From positions 25,455,630-25,519,629 of the forward strand of contig CM043874.1 of assembly GCA_023846275.1 (NCBI GenBank): a stretch of DNA of 64,000 nucleotides, written 5' to 3'. The DNA is from Vanilla planifolia. Lineage: Eukaryota > Streptophyta > Magnoliopsida > Asparagales > Orchidaceae. A program made the position numbers and the translations under genes. Shown piece after piece: positions 37,954-48,730 of the stretch. Position 1 is the stretch's first letter, and every line of letters begins with the position of its first letter. The notes under the pieces were generated by a model. The model searched no databases, was not told the origin of the DNA, and was given only the letters and a program-made list of their open reading frames with translations.

Positions 37954-38073
37954 CCTTCTACCTTCTGCCATGGCCTACCGTGGCCTTCTACCTTCTGTCG
38001 TGGCCTACCGTGGCCTTCTACCTTTTGCCGTGGCCTACCGTGGCCTTCTACCTTCTGTTGTGGCCTGTCGTAG
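37954..38073. repeat. 30-bp tandem repeat, four units, GC-rich
   Basis: Four units begin CCTTCTACCTT at 37,954, 37,984, 38,014 and 38,044, each ending TGG or TAG. Degenerate copies go on to about 38,155. They lie between the leader and the captured frame, in the element's 5' untranslated part. The plus-strand frames through them (for example 37,618-38,073) are judged by-products of the repeat. Confidence 0.9.
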
Positions 38074-38251
38074 CCTTCCTCCTCTTCTTCTACCTTCAGT
38101 CGTGGCCTTCTATCTTATGTTGTGGCTTTTTATCTTCTGTTGTGGCCTGCTGTGGCCTAACACTTCTGCTTCTTCCTTTTGAAGCAGATGTCTAAACAGT
38201 AATAAAAAAAACTTTGCTGTTCTCCCTTCGACGCTACGGCGTTCGATCTAC

Positions 38252-38270
38252 TTCCTTGGCTCTGATACCA
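38252..38270 (-). other. tRNA-Met primer-binding site (non-autonomous element)
   Basis: Minus strand reads TGGTATCAGAGCCAAGGAA, a better match to the initiator tRNA-Met complement than in the autonomous copy, again three bases from the LTR. Confidence 0.88.
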
Positions 38271-38273
38271 CTT

Positions 38274-38582
38274 TGATGGAAATAAAAGAGTAGGAAGAAA
38301 TTTGGAAATGGCTACGAAAGACTTAAGGAAGAAGAAGAGAATAGCTAAGAATATTTCATTCATAAAATTACATAATCACAATGAACCAATTACATCTATT
38401 TATAGCCAAGAAAAATATCTAATCTCCCAAATCTTTTCTTATAATTCAAAAGTTTGTTTTTAATCCCTAAAAATCCTCAAAATACTTAAATATGCTAACC
38501 GTGCTTAAAAAGTGCTAACAACTCCATAAAAAATGCTAACAAGCACTTGAAAAGTGCTAACCATCCTTAAAGTTTGCTAACA
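38274..38582 (-). repeat. 5' LTR of the non-autonomous element
   Basis: 309 bp, differing from its partner at 12 positions by eye, 11 of them transitions. It follows the leader and primer site at 38,219-38,273. Confidence 0.92.
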
Positions 38583-38587
38583 ATTCT
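38583..38587. repeat. Imperfect target-site duplication (right, ATTCT)
   Basis: Follows the terminal CA of the 5' LTR; differs by one base from GTTCT at 36,361-36,365. Confidence 0.65.
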
Positions 38588-39799
38588 TGGTATGCATAAT
38601 AAATAGTATTAATAAAACCATTGTAGACCTACATATTCAACTATTTATAGTGAAGCAATCGATATAACATACACAAAAAATGAATTTGATTGCAATGGAA
38701 TCCTTGATGTTAACATGTCAATTGACTCCAATAATCAAAAGACAGAAGATATTTTGAAGGAAGTGATGCACAGTAATAATGAGATTCAAATATGTGGGAG
38801 AGATTTATCAAATAAAATCAGGAATTAGTTTAATCTCATTTTGTAAATTCGATATAGAATAAAAACCTTAATATATAATTAATTGTCCTTCCCAACTTTT
38901 GAATTATTGGATGTCCATACATGGGCATGTTGAATACAACTTAAGCTTTCCATTTAATGTCTCTTAACAAAAAGTAAATTTGGGTCACTAGCTTATAGGT
39001 TGAAAAGCTTATAAAAAATGGGGAACATGACTACATGATAGCAATAAGCATTAAACTAGCTACTTCACTCTCATTGAAAGTTTTCCCAAAGATTTTATAA
39101 TAATAAAGGTGTGGTAGTCCCTTATCGGCCATTATCAGATTTCCGTGCCATAATTTTCATTTGTGTTTAAATACATGTAATAGTAGAATCATCTTTCCAA
39201 AGGAATTTCTTTTCACATAAAACTTATTTTTTGAAATCAACATGGAAGTAGATAAAATCATTTGTTCAACAAAGATCAAGTTTTAAATAAAGTTTTAAAA
39301 CATAAGTTTCTAATATAACCTCACAATAGCCAAGAGTCATACCACTTACTATTACATGTCTTTTTCTCACATAATAAAATAAAAGAAACTTAATACATTT
39401 GATATATCACATCTTCTAGTAGTAAAATTCATGCTATTGTCCTTAATGCTCTCTTGTAAACCTATGTAGTGCATCATTTTATTCTAAAAATGTTAGGAAA
39501 AAATAAACTTGAACCAATCGACAATGGTTTAGTATAAAAACATATACACATATGTAAAATAACTAATATTTTAAGTAACTGCATGCATAGTCAATAATCA
39601 AAATACAAAAAAGTAAGATCATATGAATGATAACATACAAAATAAATGAACATAATATTGTTAATTGTAATGAAATAAATAGATGTTTGTTCTCATCTTT
39701 TATTATCTTATATATTTGCTTATTACCTTAACTGTCTGTCTTATTTAAGATTTAGTTTAGAGCACAATTAGTTTATAGTAATTAGGCATATTTAGGCAC
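38588..39799. other. AT-rich intergenic sequence
   Basis: No supported gene, RNA or element boundary. Short pieces such as 38,640-38,830 have mixed composition but no recognisable product. Confidence 0.4.
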
Positions 39800-41900
39800 A
39801 CTACATTCCATACTTAAACAATTTGGGTAGAACGACCCTTTTTCTCCTCTCTAGAACTCATTATTTTGGAATGCATTTTTGAGTTTTGGGTCTACCATTC
39901 ATCTTAATCGTGGAATGAAACTTTTCCTTACCATTTCTAAATCTTTTATCTTTTCTTTCTATTCAATTTCTATTTCATTACTCTTTTGATAATATTATAT
40001 TTTCTTTTTCTTTTGGTTACCATAACCATTATAATTATGCATATTTCTTTATCATTTCTCATTTTATGAAAAAGATATAAATATAATGAATCATGTTCAA
40101 CATCCTTTAAGATTATATGTAAACAAAAAATGTAATAAAACGTTTACAAAATCAATTCATCAATCATCATCAAATAATCATAAAGCTATCTTTTAAATTA
40201 TTTTTCAAATAACATGCAACACGCATAAAATATCAAGCCAAAGTATAATATCTTCAAATCTATGTTCTCTCTAATCATTAAGCTTTCTAACCTACATTGT
40301 AAACTTTCTTACCTTTCAATCTAAGTAGTGGTCTCTTCAAGAACTTTGCTTTTTCTCAGTGTTATATTACTCATTATTGAATCCCCTCAGGTTTACCCTT
40401 TTTCATGCACCTATGCTTCTTAGATTCCTTTTGATAGCAAAAGCACACTTCATTTGTCTCTTTTTTCTCTCTATATCACTTGGACAAAATTAATTACATT
40501 GGTTTATTACTAAAAAATTCCATTAAACTGAACATCACTATGTTATACTCAACTCATGATCGGTTTATTCCTAAAAAAATTTCACTAAACTGAACATCAC
40601 TATGTTATACTCAACTCATGATCTCTTTGCATTCCAAGCTATTACATTCTATGAACGGTCGCATCAAAATGATTTAATGCCCCTTCAATAGTATTTGTAT
40701 CGTAGTTCCTATGGTTTTTTGATTGATTGATTAATTTTTGTATTGAATGAACGAGCCATTTGTCGTTTCTAGTTTTAAAACCCTTATAGTTACTATGTAT
40801 TGTGTTGTTATGATACCATACTTTATATTATACGAATAGTTAGATATTCTATCTATTATGCTTATTCACACTAATTTTATTGAAACAATCCACTAGTTAT
40901 ACTAGTATCGTCCCTTTCTATTTAATGTACTCAAACAAGTCCTTATCTTATACTAAAAGTCATTAATTGTAATAGTAAGATACATGTTTTCATACTTCAT
41001 AACTCGATGATTCCTTGATATAATGTTTATTATTTATTTAATTGTATTTATATATTCATGATTATCACATCGTATGATAGATTTATTCATTACTAAACTC
41101 ACGAGACTTAATTTATTTTTTCTCAATTTGTTGTACTTATACAATATCTATTTTCATACTTGTATTATACTCAATTTTCATGATCGATTATCTATATTAT
41201 ACAATAACATTTTTGTACAATTTCTTGGGAGCCCTTATATGATCACTAACTGACTTTAGCATCCATTCACGTTGAACTAATTCTATTTTCTATTACTTAA
41301 GTGTTCTCGATTATACACTTGTATCATACATTGTGATCTAATTCTTTTCACCATAACCTATCAGAAAAATTTGACCTATTCTGTTAATGCATTATCGTAC
41401 TAGTATGTTACACAATCATAAGGTTATGATCAAATCCTAGCTTATGAATAAATGTTTTCACACTAATTTTGATTGATTTCATTGTCTATTTATATCATAA
41501 TGTGTGATATATCTTAATAATTTTGTATAATCAAATTTCTATGTCTTTAGCCTATTGAGCTAGATTCGATTCCTTGTAGAGATAAATTATTTGACACTTA
41601 TCATACTCACACAATTCTCACTCTCGTAATATACGATATTTATATTTGTGTCTAATTCTAGGACATGTGTTGGATCTTCCACATAATTTCTGAACAAGAA
41701 AATATGAAATAGATTACGAATCTTACCCAAACTTGTGGGTAATGCTACTTAATAAGCCACTTCACTTATCCTTACAATAATTTGGAAATATTTGATATAC
41801 TTCATAAAGTCATGATAAAATCATAGCTTATGAACAAATGCATTCAAACTAATTCTAATTGATTTCATTTTCATTGTCTATCTTATTATATGATATACAT
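39800..41900 (-). repeat. Dispersed repeat, inverted partner of 5,980-8,010
   Basis: On the minus strand it repeats the landmark order seen at 5,980-8,010, including the AATAGGTCAAATTT block near 41,370, the CATAACCTTATGATTGTGTAAC block near 41,413-41,430, and the LTR-like copy D at 40,040-40,440 (AACTTTGCTTTTTCTCAGTG near 40,341). No coding capacity is seen. It is probably an old copia LTR region. Confidence 0.6.
40501..40623. repeat. Tandem duplication of about 61 bp
   Basis: Two adjacent copies (40,501-40,561 and 40,562-40,623) share GGTTTATT(A/C)CTAAAAAA and end in CTCAACTCATGATC. They differ by a few bases. Confidence 0.85.
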
Positions 41901-43989
41901 TCATCATCCTGTGCAATTAAATTCTAATGTCCTTAACCTATCAAACTCGTTTGACTTCTTGGGGTAAAAAATTGTTCATCACTTGATTATACTCATATAA
42001 TGTGCTCTTTCATATTGTCTGATATTTATCAAATTTTTAATGATTTTTCTTCACTATAGACTATACTATATTATATGATATTTATCAATTTATTATATTT
42101 GTATAATATCCCAAAGATGATAATTCTCATGAAAGATTGCTTAGAAAAGTTTAAAAAATATCTCAAATATACCTAAAACTTAATTTACTCAAAATGAAGT
42201 GAAAACTAGTGTGTGAATCTCACAATAAGTGGGGGAGCGGGAGGTGAATTTTGGGTTTTAAAATAATTTTTTTAATAAAAATAATACTTATTTTTCAAAT
42301 ATTCTTTATAAAAATATTTTTATATTATTTGAAAATTTTGATTTATAAATCTATTAATTTATAATTTTTATAATTAACAAAAATTTTAAAAAAAGTTGAA
42401 ATAGTATAGCAAAATATTTAAGTAGTTTGGTTCAAACTAGAACCTACTTCAAAGCCTAATAGAGATAAAAAAACTCTTCTAATACAAGGGTTTCAACTAG
42501 AGATTTTTTCTTATTATTCACCTCCAATCTGTTTGAGATTTTTCTTTATGATTCACCTCCATTCTACTAGTTTTTATGGGTTCAATCATTACCTGGTTTT
42601 TTAGCTCAATCCTAACTTAGTTTTTTGTAATATTAAACTCAACTTAGGCTTTTGCAAATGTCGAATCACCCAACCCAAAAGAAAAAATCAAAATACATTA
42701 AGACATAAATTTCTGATAAAATAATATAAAATTTTTTAGTTTTGTTGATAAATATAAAAAACATGAAGAGCTTAAAATTATGAAGAGAATTGAGAAAATA
42801 AAAGCTTATAATAATTAGGTTTTGTTGGATGAATTTGGAATTTTAAGTAGTCGTAAGCTGTAGGTGTTGCGAGAGAAAATTTACATTAACAAAATATGAT
42901 TCAGTCATTTTTTGAGATGTTAAAATCTTTTCATATTCATTAGTTATTTCATTCACAATAGTTTGATATTTATAGGAAAAGTTTTTATCATAACCATTAG
43001 AAAGTAAAGCAAAAGTTCTTTGAAAAGCAACTACCAAACATACTAAAACACTTTTACAAAAGACTAAGAAATATTCTAAAGTGGCTACTGCAATTACATA
43101 TATAACAGCTAGGTATTTATCCATTAGATGGGATTAACTAGAGCTGTTGGATCGAAACAGAGAAGATCTCGACCATATGAACAAATGCTATAAAAGCATA
43201 TGAGTTCTGGAGGGCTAGATCAAGCTAGATTTATGGTGCCATTCAATCAAGTTAGATGAGATCTAGATCATTGAATTAATCAATGATAAAATTAAGATTA
43301 AATATGGATCATAGGATTCAAACATGAGAGATCTCGACCATAAGATCAAAGATAGATTATTTCAAATGATAGAAAATACATGATCACTTTTAAGATAGAG
43401 GTGATCTTCACCATGTGATCTCAAAAATACACGATCAAACATCACCGAGTGTTGTTACATTTGGATATAGATAGGCGCAAGAGAGTTTAGCCACACATTA
43501 TACGAAAAATATGTATTTGGAATTTATAAACAATTACATGAAGGTAATATGTAGATCCTAAATAGGGTTGGCCCCCCTCTTATGCACTTGAGAATTGATC
43601 GCATGCATATACTTGTAGCCTGACTCGATCCATTGCCCTACCCCATCTGGTTCAGGAATACATCATCAGCAAGAATGGGATTGGCTCGATGTGGTTTTGA
43701 CCATTTCCTGACCCAAGGCTTACAAGTTCTTGCTCAGGCCTACCTAGCTTGATAGCTTTGCATTTGAGCATAGCTGGGGATGTGGCATAAATATATTTAT
43801 TTATTTAAGTATGAAAATTTAATAGAATTATTTTTTGATGTAATCAAGATTTAACAATCTACTTAACATAGAATTTAACAAAAACACAAAATTATGATTT
43901 AACAAAGAAAAGAATGATTCAAAAATAAAATTATCATAAATGTTTTAAGTAGGTTTTGAACCAAGAAAAAAATTACAATGTTTTAAGTA
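41901..43989. other. AT-rich sequence with possible LTR fragment
   Basis: No supported gene; a 93-codon minus-strand frame at 42,843-43,124 has no motif. The stretch 43,139-43,790 is less AT-rich, has repeated GATCTCGACCAT(A) blocks (43,166 and 43,331), and shares an AGAGTTTAGCCACAC-like block with 20,815, which suggests an LTR remnant. Confidence 0.35.
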
Positions 43990-44584
43990 GGTTTTCCACA
44001 TTAGTAGGAGTAGAAAATTTCCAAAGTTTTTTTGATACTCGCTTTGGACTTGTTGACATATTAGGCACTTGTCCACTGTCTTCTAAATATTCCTTTTCAT
44101 CTTAGCCACAAAAATCTAGTGTTCATGTCTTCAAACATCTTTATTAAGATGTGCATGTCATGACCCATGAGCTTCTTATAGTAATACTCTCCTTGTTTCC
44201 TCTTGGTTTGGAATATATAATCGATTATTATAGTAAATGAGTTCAATCACCTTATTGAGGTGAAAATCAATTTCTTTCCCATATAAAATTCTAGCTTTGA
44301 CTTTCTATAATTCTTCTTCTTGATCTTAGAATTCCTTTAAGTCTTTAAGTCATTCCACTAGTAATGTCACTTTATAGAAGTCTTTTTATTAACTGTTGAT
44401 ATTGCATAGACATACAACCAATTCATCTTGATACATAATTGGTCCCCTTCAATTTTTGAATCATAAATAGTGAAATGTACCCTTTTTTTCTTGAAGCATC
44501 TATCACCACATTGGAATTTATTGGTTTATATATGATTTCTATATCATAACAATTCTAACTAGAATCTCTGTTATAGATTCAATT
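43990..44584 (-). pseudogene. Ty3/gypsy remnant: end of RNase H and integrase zinc domain
   Basis: Minus-strand broken frames match gypsy Pol: a degraded ANVVADALSRK-like piece near 44,500, then LYIPNQEETRRVLL-like sequence near 44,215, EAHGS, and KCLICQQVQSEYQK near 44,040-44,070, which is the second half of the HHCC zinc finger ahead of the integrase core. It goes on across the solo LTR at 44,585-47,587 to the part at 47,593-48,730. Multiple stops make it inactive. Confidence 0.75.
44580..44584. repeat. Target-site duplication CAATT (left of solo LTR)
   Basis: Identical to 47,588-47,592; lies inside the older gypsy remnant. Confidence 0.88.
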
Positions 44585-47500
44585 TGTTATACCCGGTAAA
44601 ATATTATATGTTTAATCTTCAATAATTCAATTGTGGCTTGGATGATTTCAGATCGACAGTAGGATGAGCCAGGAGCTCAATTGGAGGCTATTGGAATTTC
44701 TGAAATTTTCTGGGGATTTTTCGGAGCACCGAGATTTTTTTTAAAACCGGAATTTGGTTTTTTTTTTACGCGCGTGAACCGGACCGGAGCGGTTCAGCGA
44801 AGGCGGGGCGGTTCGCCGAGGTGCGTTTGCGCGTGCGTTTGGATAAGCCGCGGATAAGCGGATCGGACGGGCGAGATCAGCGGTGGAGATTAACCGGCTG
44901 ATCGGGTGTTAAGCGGCGTTTTTTGGAAGGTCAACCGGCGCTTAATGGGTCTTAACGGGTTATTACCGGTTTAAGCGGGGTATTTAACCTAAACTGTTCG
45001 GCTGTTAGGGTTTCGAACGGCGGCTAGAGGCGAGGTGTTCGCGGCGAACGGCGGTACTTTCTGGCAGCCTTCCAAGGGGCTTTTGGTAACCGGAGGTTCG
45101 CAGGACAGAGGCGAGCATTTTGGTACCGGTTTCGTTCGACGAGGAGCTGCGGTTGATCGCGTGCGAGCTTCACCGTCGCCGGCGAGCAAGGTAGGAAAGT
45201 CAGATTTAAATTAGTTATTTAGTAGAAATTAAAAGCATGGAATATTTTGCTTAATGAACACAAGCATGTGGATGAAAAATCGGACTTAGTTGAATGCTAA
45301 TCTGCGTCTTTTACAAATTTTGGATTTTCTGGAAAATTGCCCATTTCGCCGAAAAATTTAGTTAATGCTTAGGAACATGTTAGGGATTTGTATTATCAGT
45401 GTTGCCATTGAATTAGTTAATTAATTGTTGGATTAATCTTAAATCTCACAATACGGCAATGGCGTACGGGCGAACTCCTTCGGCGGAAATTTTGAATGAA
45501 CCTTAGAAATTAGTGGCATTACTGAAACATTAGGATAGTACGAACATCGGATTTTGTTTCTCCTTGTTCGCGTTCGCCGGAAATCGACGGAAGGATTGGA
45601 TTGGTCGGCGATTGCGTCGGTTAGGGTTCGCGGGCGTCGGACCGAGGAAGGAGAAGGGTTTAGATTAATTACGAATTTATTTAAGTAATTGATGGTATTT
45701 ATATAATATTTATTAGTAATTATATTTATTTAAGCATCGACCGATTAACGGATTATTAAGGAATTTGGTTCGACGGTGTCGCGGTTCAGCGCGAGGTTTC
45801 CAAACCAGCAGCGAAAACAGGTTCAGCGGGATTCGGCGCGGAGGAAAATTTAATTCGGAAATTAATCCAAATTTTCGGATAAAGGATATATGTGGAATTT
45901 AAATTTTATTCAGAAATTTATTCCGAATTTCGGAAAATGGATAAAGGGTGGAAATTGATTTTTTTGAATTTAAAAATTTCCTGAAGTGAGAAAAAGGTGA
46001 TTTTTAGAAATCACGTAGCCAAGTTGAAATTGACTGTTTGAAATTACCCATAAATTCAGTGCAGCTGGATTAGTTGGAAGGAAGTGTGACACTTGGGTGC
46101 TACCAGAATAGTCAGAATTTTGGTACAGTTTGTGTTGCTTGGATGGCAATGACATGGATTGAGTCAGTTTACTCAGTGTTGGCATATTTCATGGATTGAC
46201 ATATTTCATGGATTGGCATATTGGACCGGACTACTATAGGCCCTATATGATGTTTTAGGGTAGTTGTGGTAGGTAACTGTGCAGTACAGACTTAGCTTCC
46301 ACAGTATACATGTGGACTGGTATGCGCCTTGTTGTATCTGGACACATGTTGCCGAATCTTGGAGTTAGAGCTTGGCAATGACTGTAGGGGCGTGGCTTCT
46401 ATGGAAATTGTTGGGAGAGGACTTCTTGGGACGGTGGCTGAGTCGATCTCTTCTGGTCCATGAGTGTAGGCCTGCGCGCCTGAGAGTGGCAGTGGCAGGG
46501 GTGACTCACCGTGGCTAGCCAAGTGTGTAGGCCTACGTGCCTGAGGGTGGCAGGGGTGTCTCACGTTGGCTAGAGATCTATGTGACTGGTTCTGTCTATA
46601 GTCTCCAGAAGATTGATTGACGAGAGACGTTGCGGTGTCGGGTGCTAGGCGTTGTGATGCGTGCGCAGAGATGGGCGTGTCCCGCTGGCATGCTTTGCCT
46701 AGGCGCCATGCGTGCGCAGAGATGGGCGTGTCCCGCTGGCATGCTGCCTGGGAGCACAGAGGAGAGCTACTCTGGTGTGACTGGGGGTGACTGTGGTTGG
46801 TCAGAGTCTGGGACTGAGAGTGCCTTTCCACCCTACATTGTTATGCTGTATTTCTATACTCTTGCTATTATCCTTCTCTTGCATGAGAGTTTTTTTACTA
46901 GCTGTCTTTCCTACTGGGCGTAGCTCATTCCTTTATTATCTATATTTTTCCAGTGGCTCGGCAGACTTGACGCCACCCAGCTTTAGGTGGGATCGTGATC
47001 AGTAGGCTAGTGGAGGAGATCTGATCTGTGATTTTCTGAGACATTCTGGTTAGTTGATTGTTGCTGTTGGATGTATTCAGTGAGACTGTTATTCTTATGT
47101 CTTGTATTATGTGAGGGTGATTCTGACTCATGTACTCAGATGGATGATGTGGTATTTGATGGACTGTGATTTTTCATATGAGTTACATTTTTATACACTA
47201 TCTTATTTTCTATCTTGATGGTATGGTGTGTGGAGCACCATTTCATATCGATGGATGTTATATATATTTCTTTGTTGATGGTGAGGTCATTACATGACTA
47301 TGGAACTTAACCTTGGGGGTTCAGACTTCTATTAGATCGATTCTCCTACCGGTATGGGTTAGGAGTATTGGGTCTAGTAGGAGTAACATTGTGCGAGTTC
47401 ATCAGTTAATTCAAGAGTCATGAACCTGATTTGACGGTGTGCCCGGGAGATGGGATCCACATAGTTAAGGAAAGTAGGTGTGTAATGATGTGTTATATCC

Positions 47501-47587
47501 TATGTTTTTCGTAGGCTACTCAGGTTGGTATGGGACGATCTGAGCTGTCTATATGTAAAAAAAAAAAAAAAAAACTGGGGTGTAACA
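44585..47587. mobile_element. Solo LTR of about 3.0 kb, Ty3/gypsy-type
   Basis: The block begins TGTTATACCCGG and ends GGGGTGTAACA, the TG...CA ends typical of an LTR, and is flanked by a perfect 5-bp duplication CAATT (44,580-44,584 and 47,588-47,592). No internal primer site, polypurine tract or pol sequence is seen, and its ends do not recur inside, so it is a solo LTR left by recombination between two LTRs. Length and termini resemble Tekay/Del-type gypsy LTRs; that lineage call is inference. It is GC- and CpG-rich at 44,755-45,900, unlike everything around it, and holds an 18-A run near one end (47,557-47,574). Small frames inside it have no recognisable product. Confidence 0.85.
46657..46745. 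repeat. Tandem duplication inside the solo LTR
   Basis: A 38-bp segment (starting ATGCGTGCGCAGAGATGGGC) at 46,657-46,694 is repeated without change at 46,708-46,745, an offset of 51 bp. Confidence 0.9.
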
Positions 47588-47592
47588 CAATT
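47588..47592. repeat. Target-site duplication CAATT (right of solo LTR)
   Basis: Identical to 44,580-44,584 and immediately follows the terminal TAACA. Confidence 0.88.
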
Positions 47593-48730
47593 CCTTCTAT
47601 GTAAAGATATACGTTAAACTCTGATGATCTGAACATATTTTTCCCCTAACACCAAACAAATAATGCCTTCAAATCTTTTAGGAAAAGATGATTTCTACCA
47701 ACTTTAAGTCATGTATAGGGTAATTCTTTTTATGTGGTTTGAGTTGTCAAGACATATAAGCTATAATTGGTAGGATTAAAGTTATAGTGATGTTTCCATA
47801 TAAACTTCAAATTATTTATCTATAATTGGTATGGTTAACATTTCTGTGATGGTCAATTTCTACTTTAAGTTTTGAAAACTATCTTAAAACTTTGATCACA
47901 AATGAAAGGATTTGCTATTTGGGTAAGTCTTATCAAGGGGAAAGAAATTTATGAAAATTCTTTGACAAACTTTTGATAATACCCTCCTTATTCTAAGAAA
48001 TTCTACTCTTCAATGATATTTATGAGCATAAGCCATTTTGTTACTACTATCACCTTTTGGTGTTCACCTTTATAACATATCTGTTTATGATCCTTCTTGC
48101 ATCTTTTAAGCACTTATGAGAAATGGTAACATCTTTGTTTTTCTATAGCTACAATCTTTATAAAATATCAAATAAGTCTTGTGAAAGCCTCCTTATAATC
48201 ATTCACAATTTGGTTCCTTTGATACAAGCTGAATAATTCATCTTGATTTTATCCTTTGTGGATTTTGAAATATACTATTCCAAGAATGCTTGAAGAAAAT
48301 CATCACAAGATATTTTAGAATTTGGCTCATCTTTGGGAATCCTCTTCTATCCTCACTACTACTGTCCTATAACAGTCTCTAGAAGATGTACAATTATTGA
48401 TAAATTTCAATGATCTTCACATGGCAAACTACCGAACAACATCTCCATCCTTTTTAGCCAATCTTTGGCTTCAAATGATATATTATTTCCAAGATGAGGT
48501 GGTCATAATTCAAAGATTAAGAATTACATTATTTGGGATTGAAGGCATGAGAATCTCTTTCAAGATCATGGAGTGTCTCCCTCAATAATTCCTTAGATGT
48601 TCTTTTTCTAGCATTTTGGATATTTTTGGTTAGGGAGTCTACAAGTCTTAAGTTGTTTGAATTATTTATGTCCTCATCATCATCGTTATTACGGTACCTT
48701 GAGTTCATTCTATGCAATGACATGAATTCT
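47593..48730 (-). pseudogene. Ty3/gypsy remnant: gag piece and RNase H
   Basis: Minus-strand broken frames include QLKPHKKNYPIHDLKLVEII at 47,682-47,743 followed by RHYLFGVRGK and CSDHQSL, the gypsy RNase H signature. Farther upstream in the element (48,060-48,350) pieces such as FLE.YISKSTKDKIKMNY and CLKDARRIINRYV resemble gag. RT and protease are missing between them, so a large internal deletion preceded or accompanied decay. The RNase H frame is continued at 43,990-44,584 beyond the inserted solo LTR. Confidence 0.7.

Larger units (their letters stand above)
36366..38582 (-). mobile_element. Non-autonomous relative of the copia element carrying a captured reading frame
   Basis: A 2,217-bp element on the minus strand with 309-bp LTRs that share start, end, TATA box, U3 motif array and much of their body with the autonomous copia LTRs. 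It keeps the primer-binding site, about 55 bp of leader (38,219-38,273 against 33,716-33,772, with only a few differences) and about 30 bp next to the polypurine tract. Gag and pol are absent; in their place is about 1.5 kb of unrelated sequence with a 347-aa frame and short tandem repeats. The two LTRs differ at 12 of 309 sites by eye, and the target duplication is imperfect (GTTCT/ATTCT), so it is older than the autonomous copy. It would depend on proteins of the autonomous family to move. Confidence 0.9.

Noticed and set aside
37618..38073. 151-codon plus-strand frame with PWPSTFC repeats
   Set aside because: It is the read-through of a 30-bp tandem repeat on the strand opposite to the element's transcription.
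46292..46831. 179-codon minus-strand frame inside the solo LTR
   Set aside because: It is Ser/Pro/His-rich with no recognisable motif and covers the tandem repeats of the LTR; the longer frame reflects higher GC.
44585..47587. DNA transposon with terminal inverted repeats (TGTTA.../...TAACA)
   Set aside because: The inverted ends are short, the duplication is 5 bp and the termini are TG...CA; a solo LTR explains all of this, and no transposase-like frame is present.
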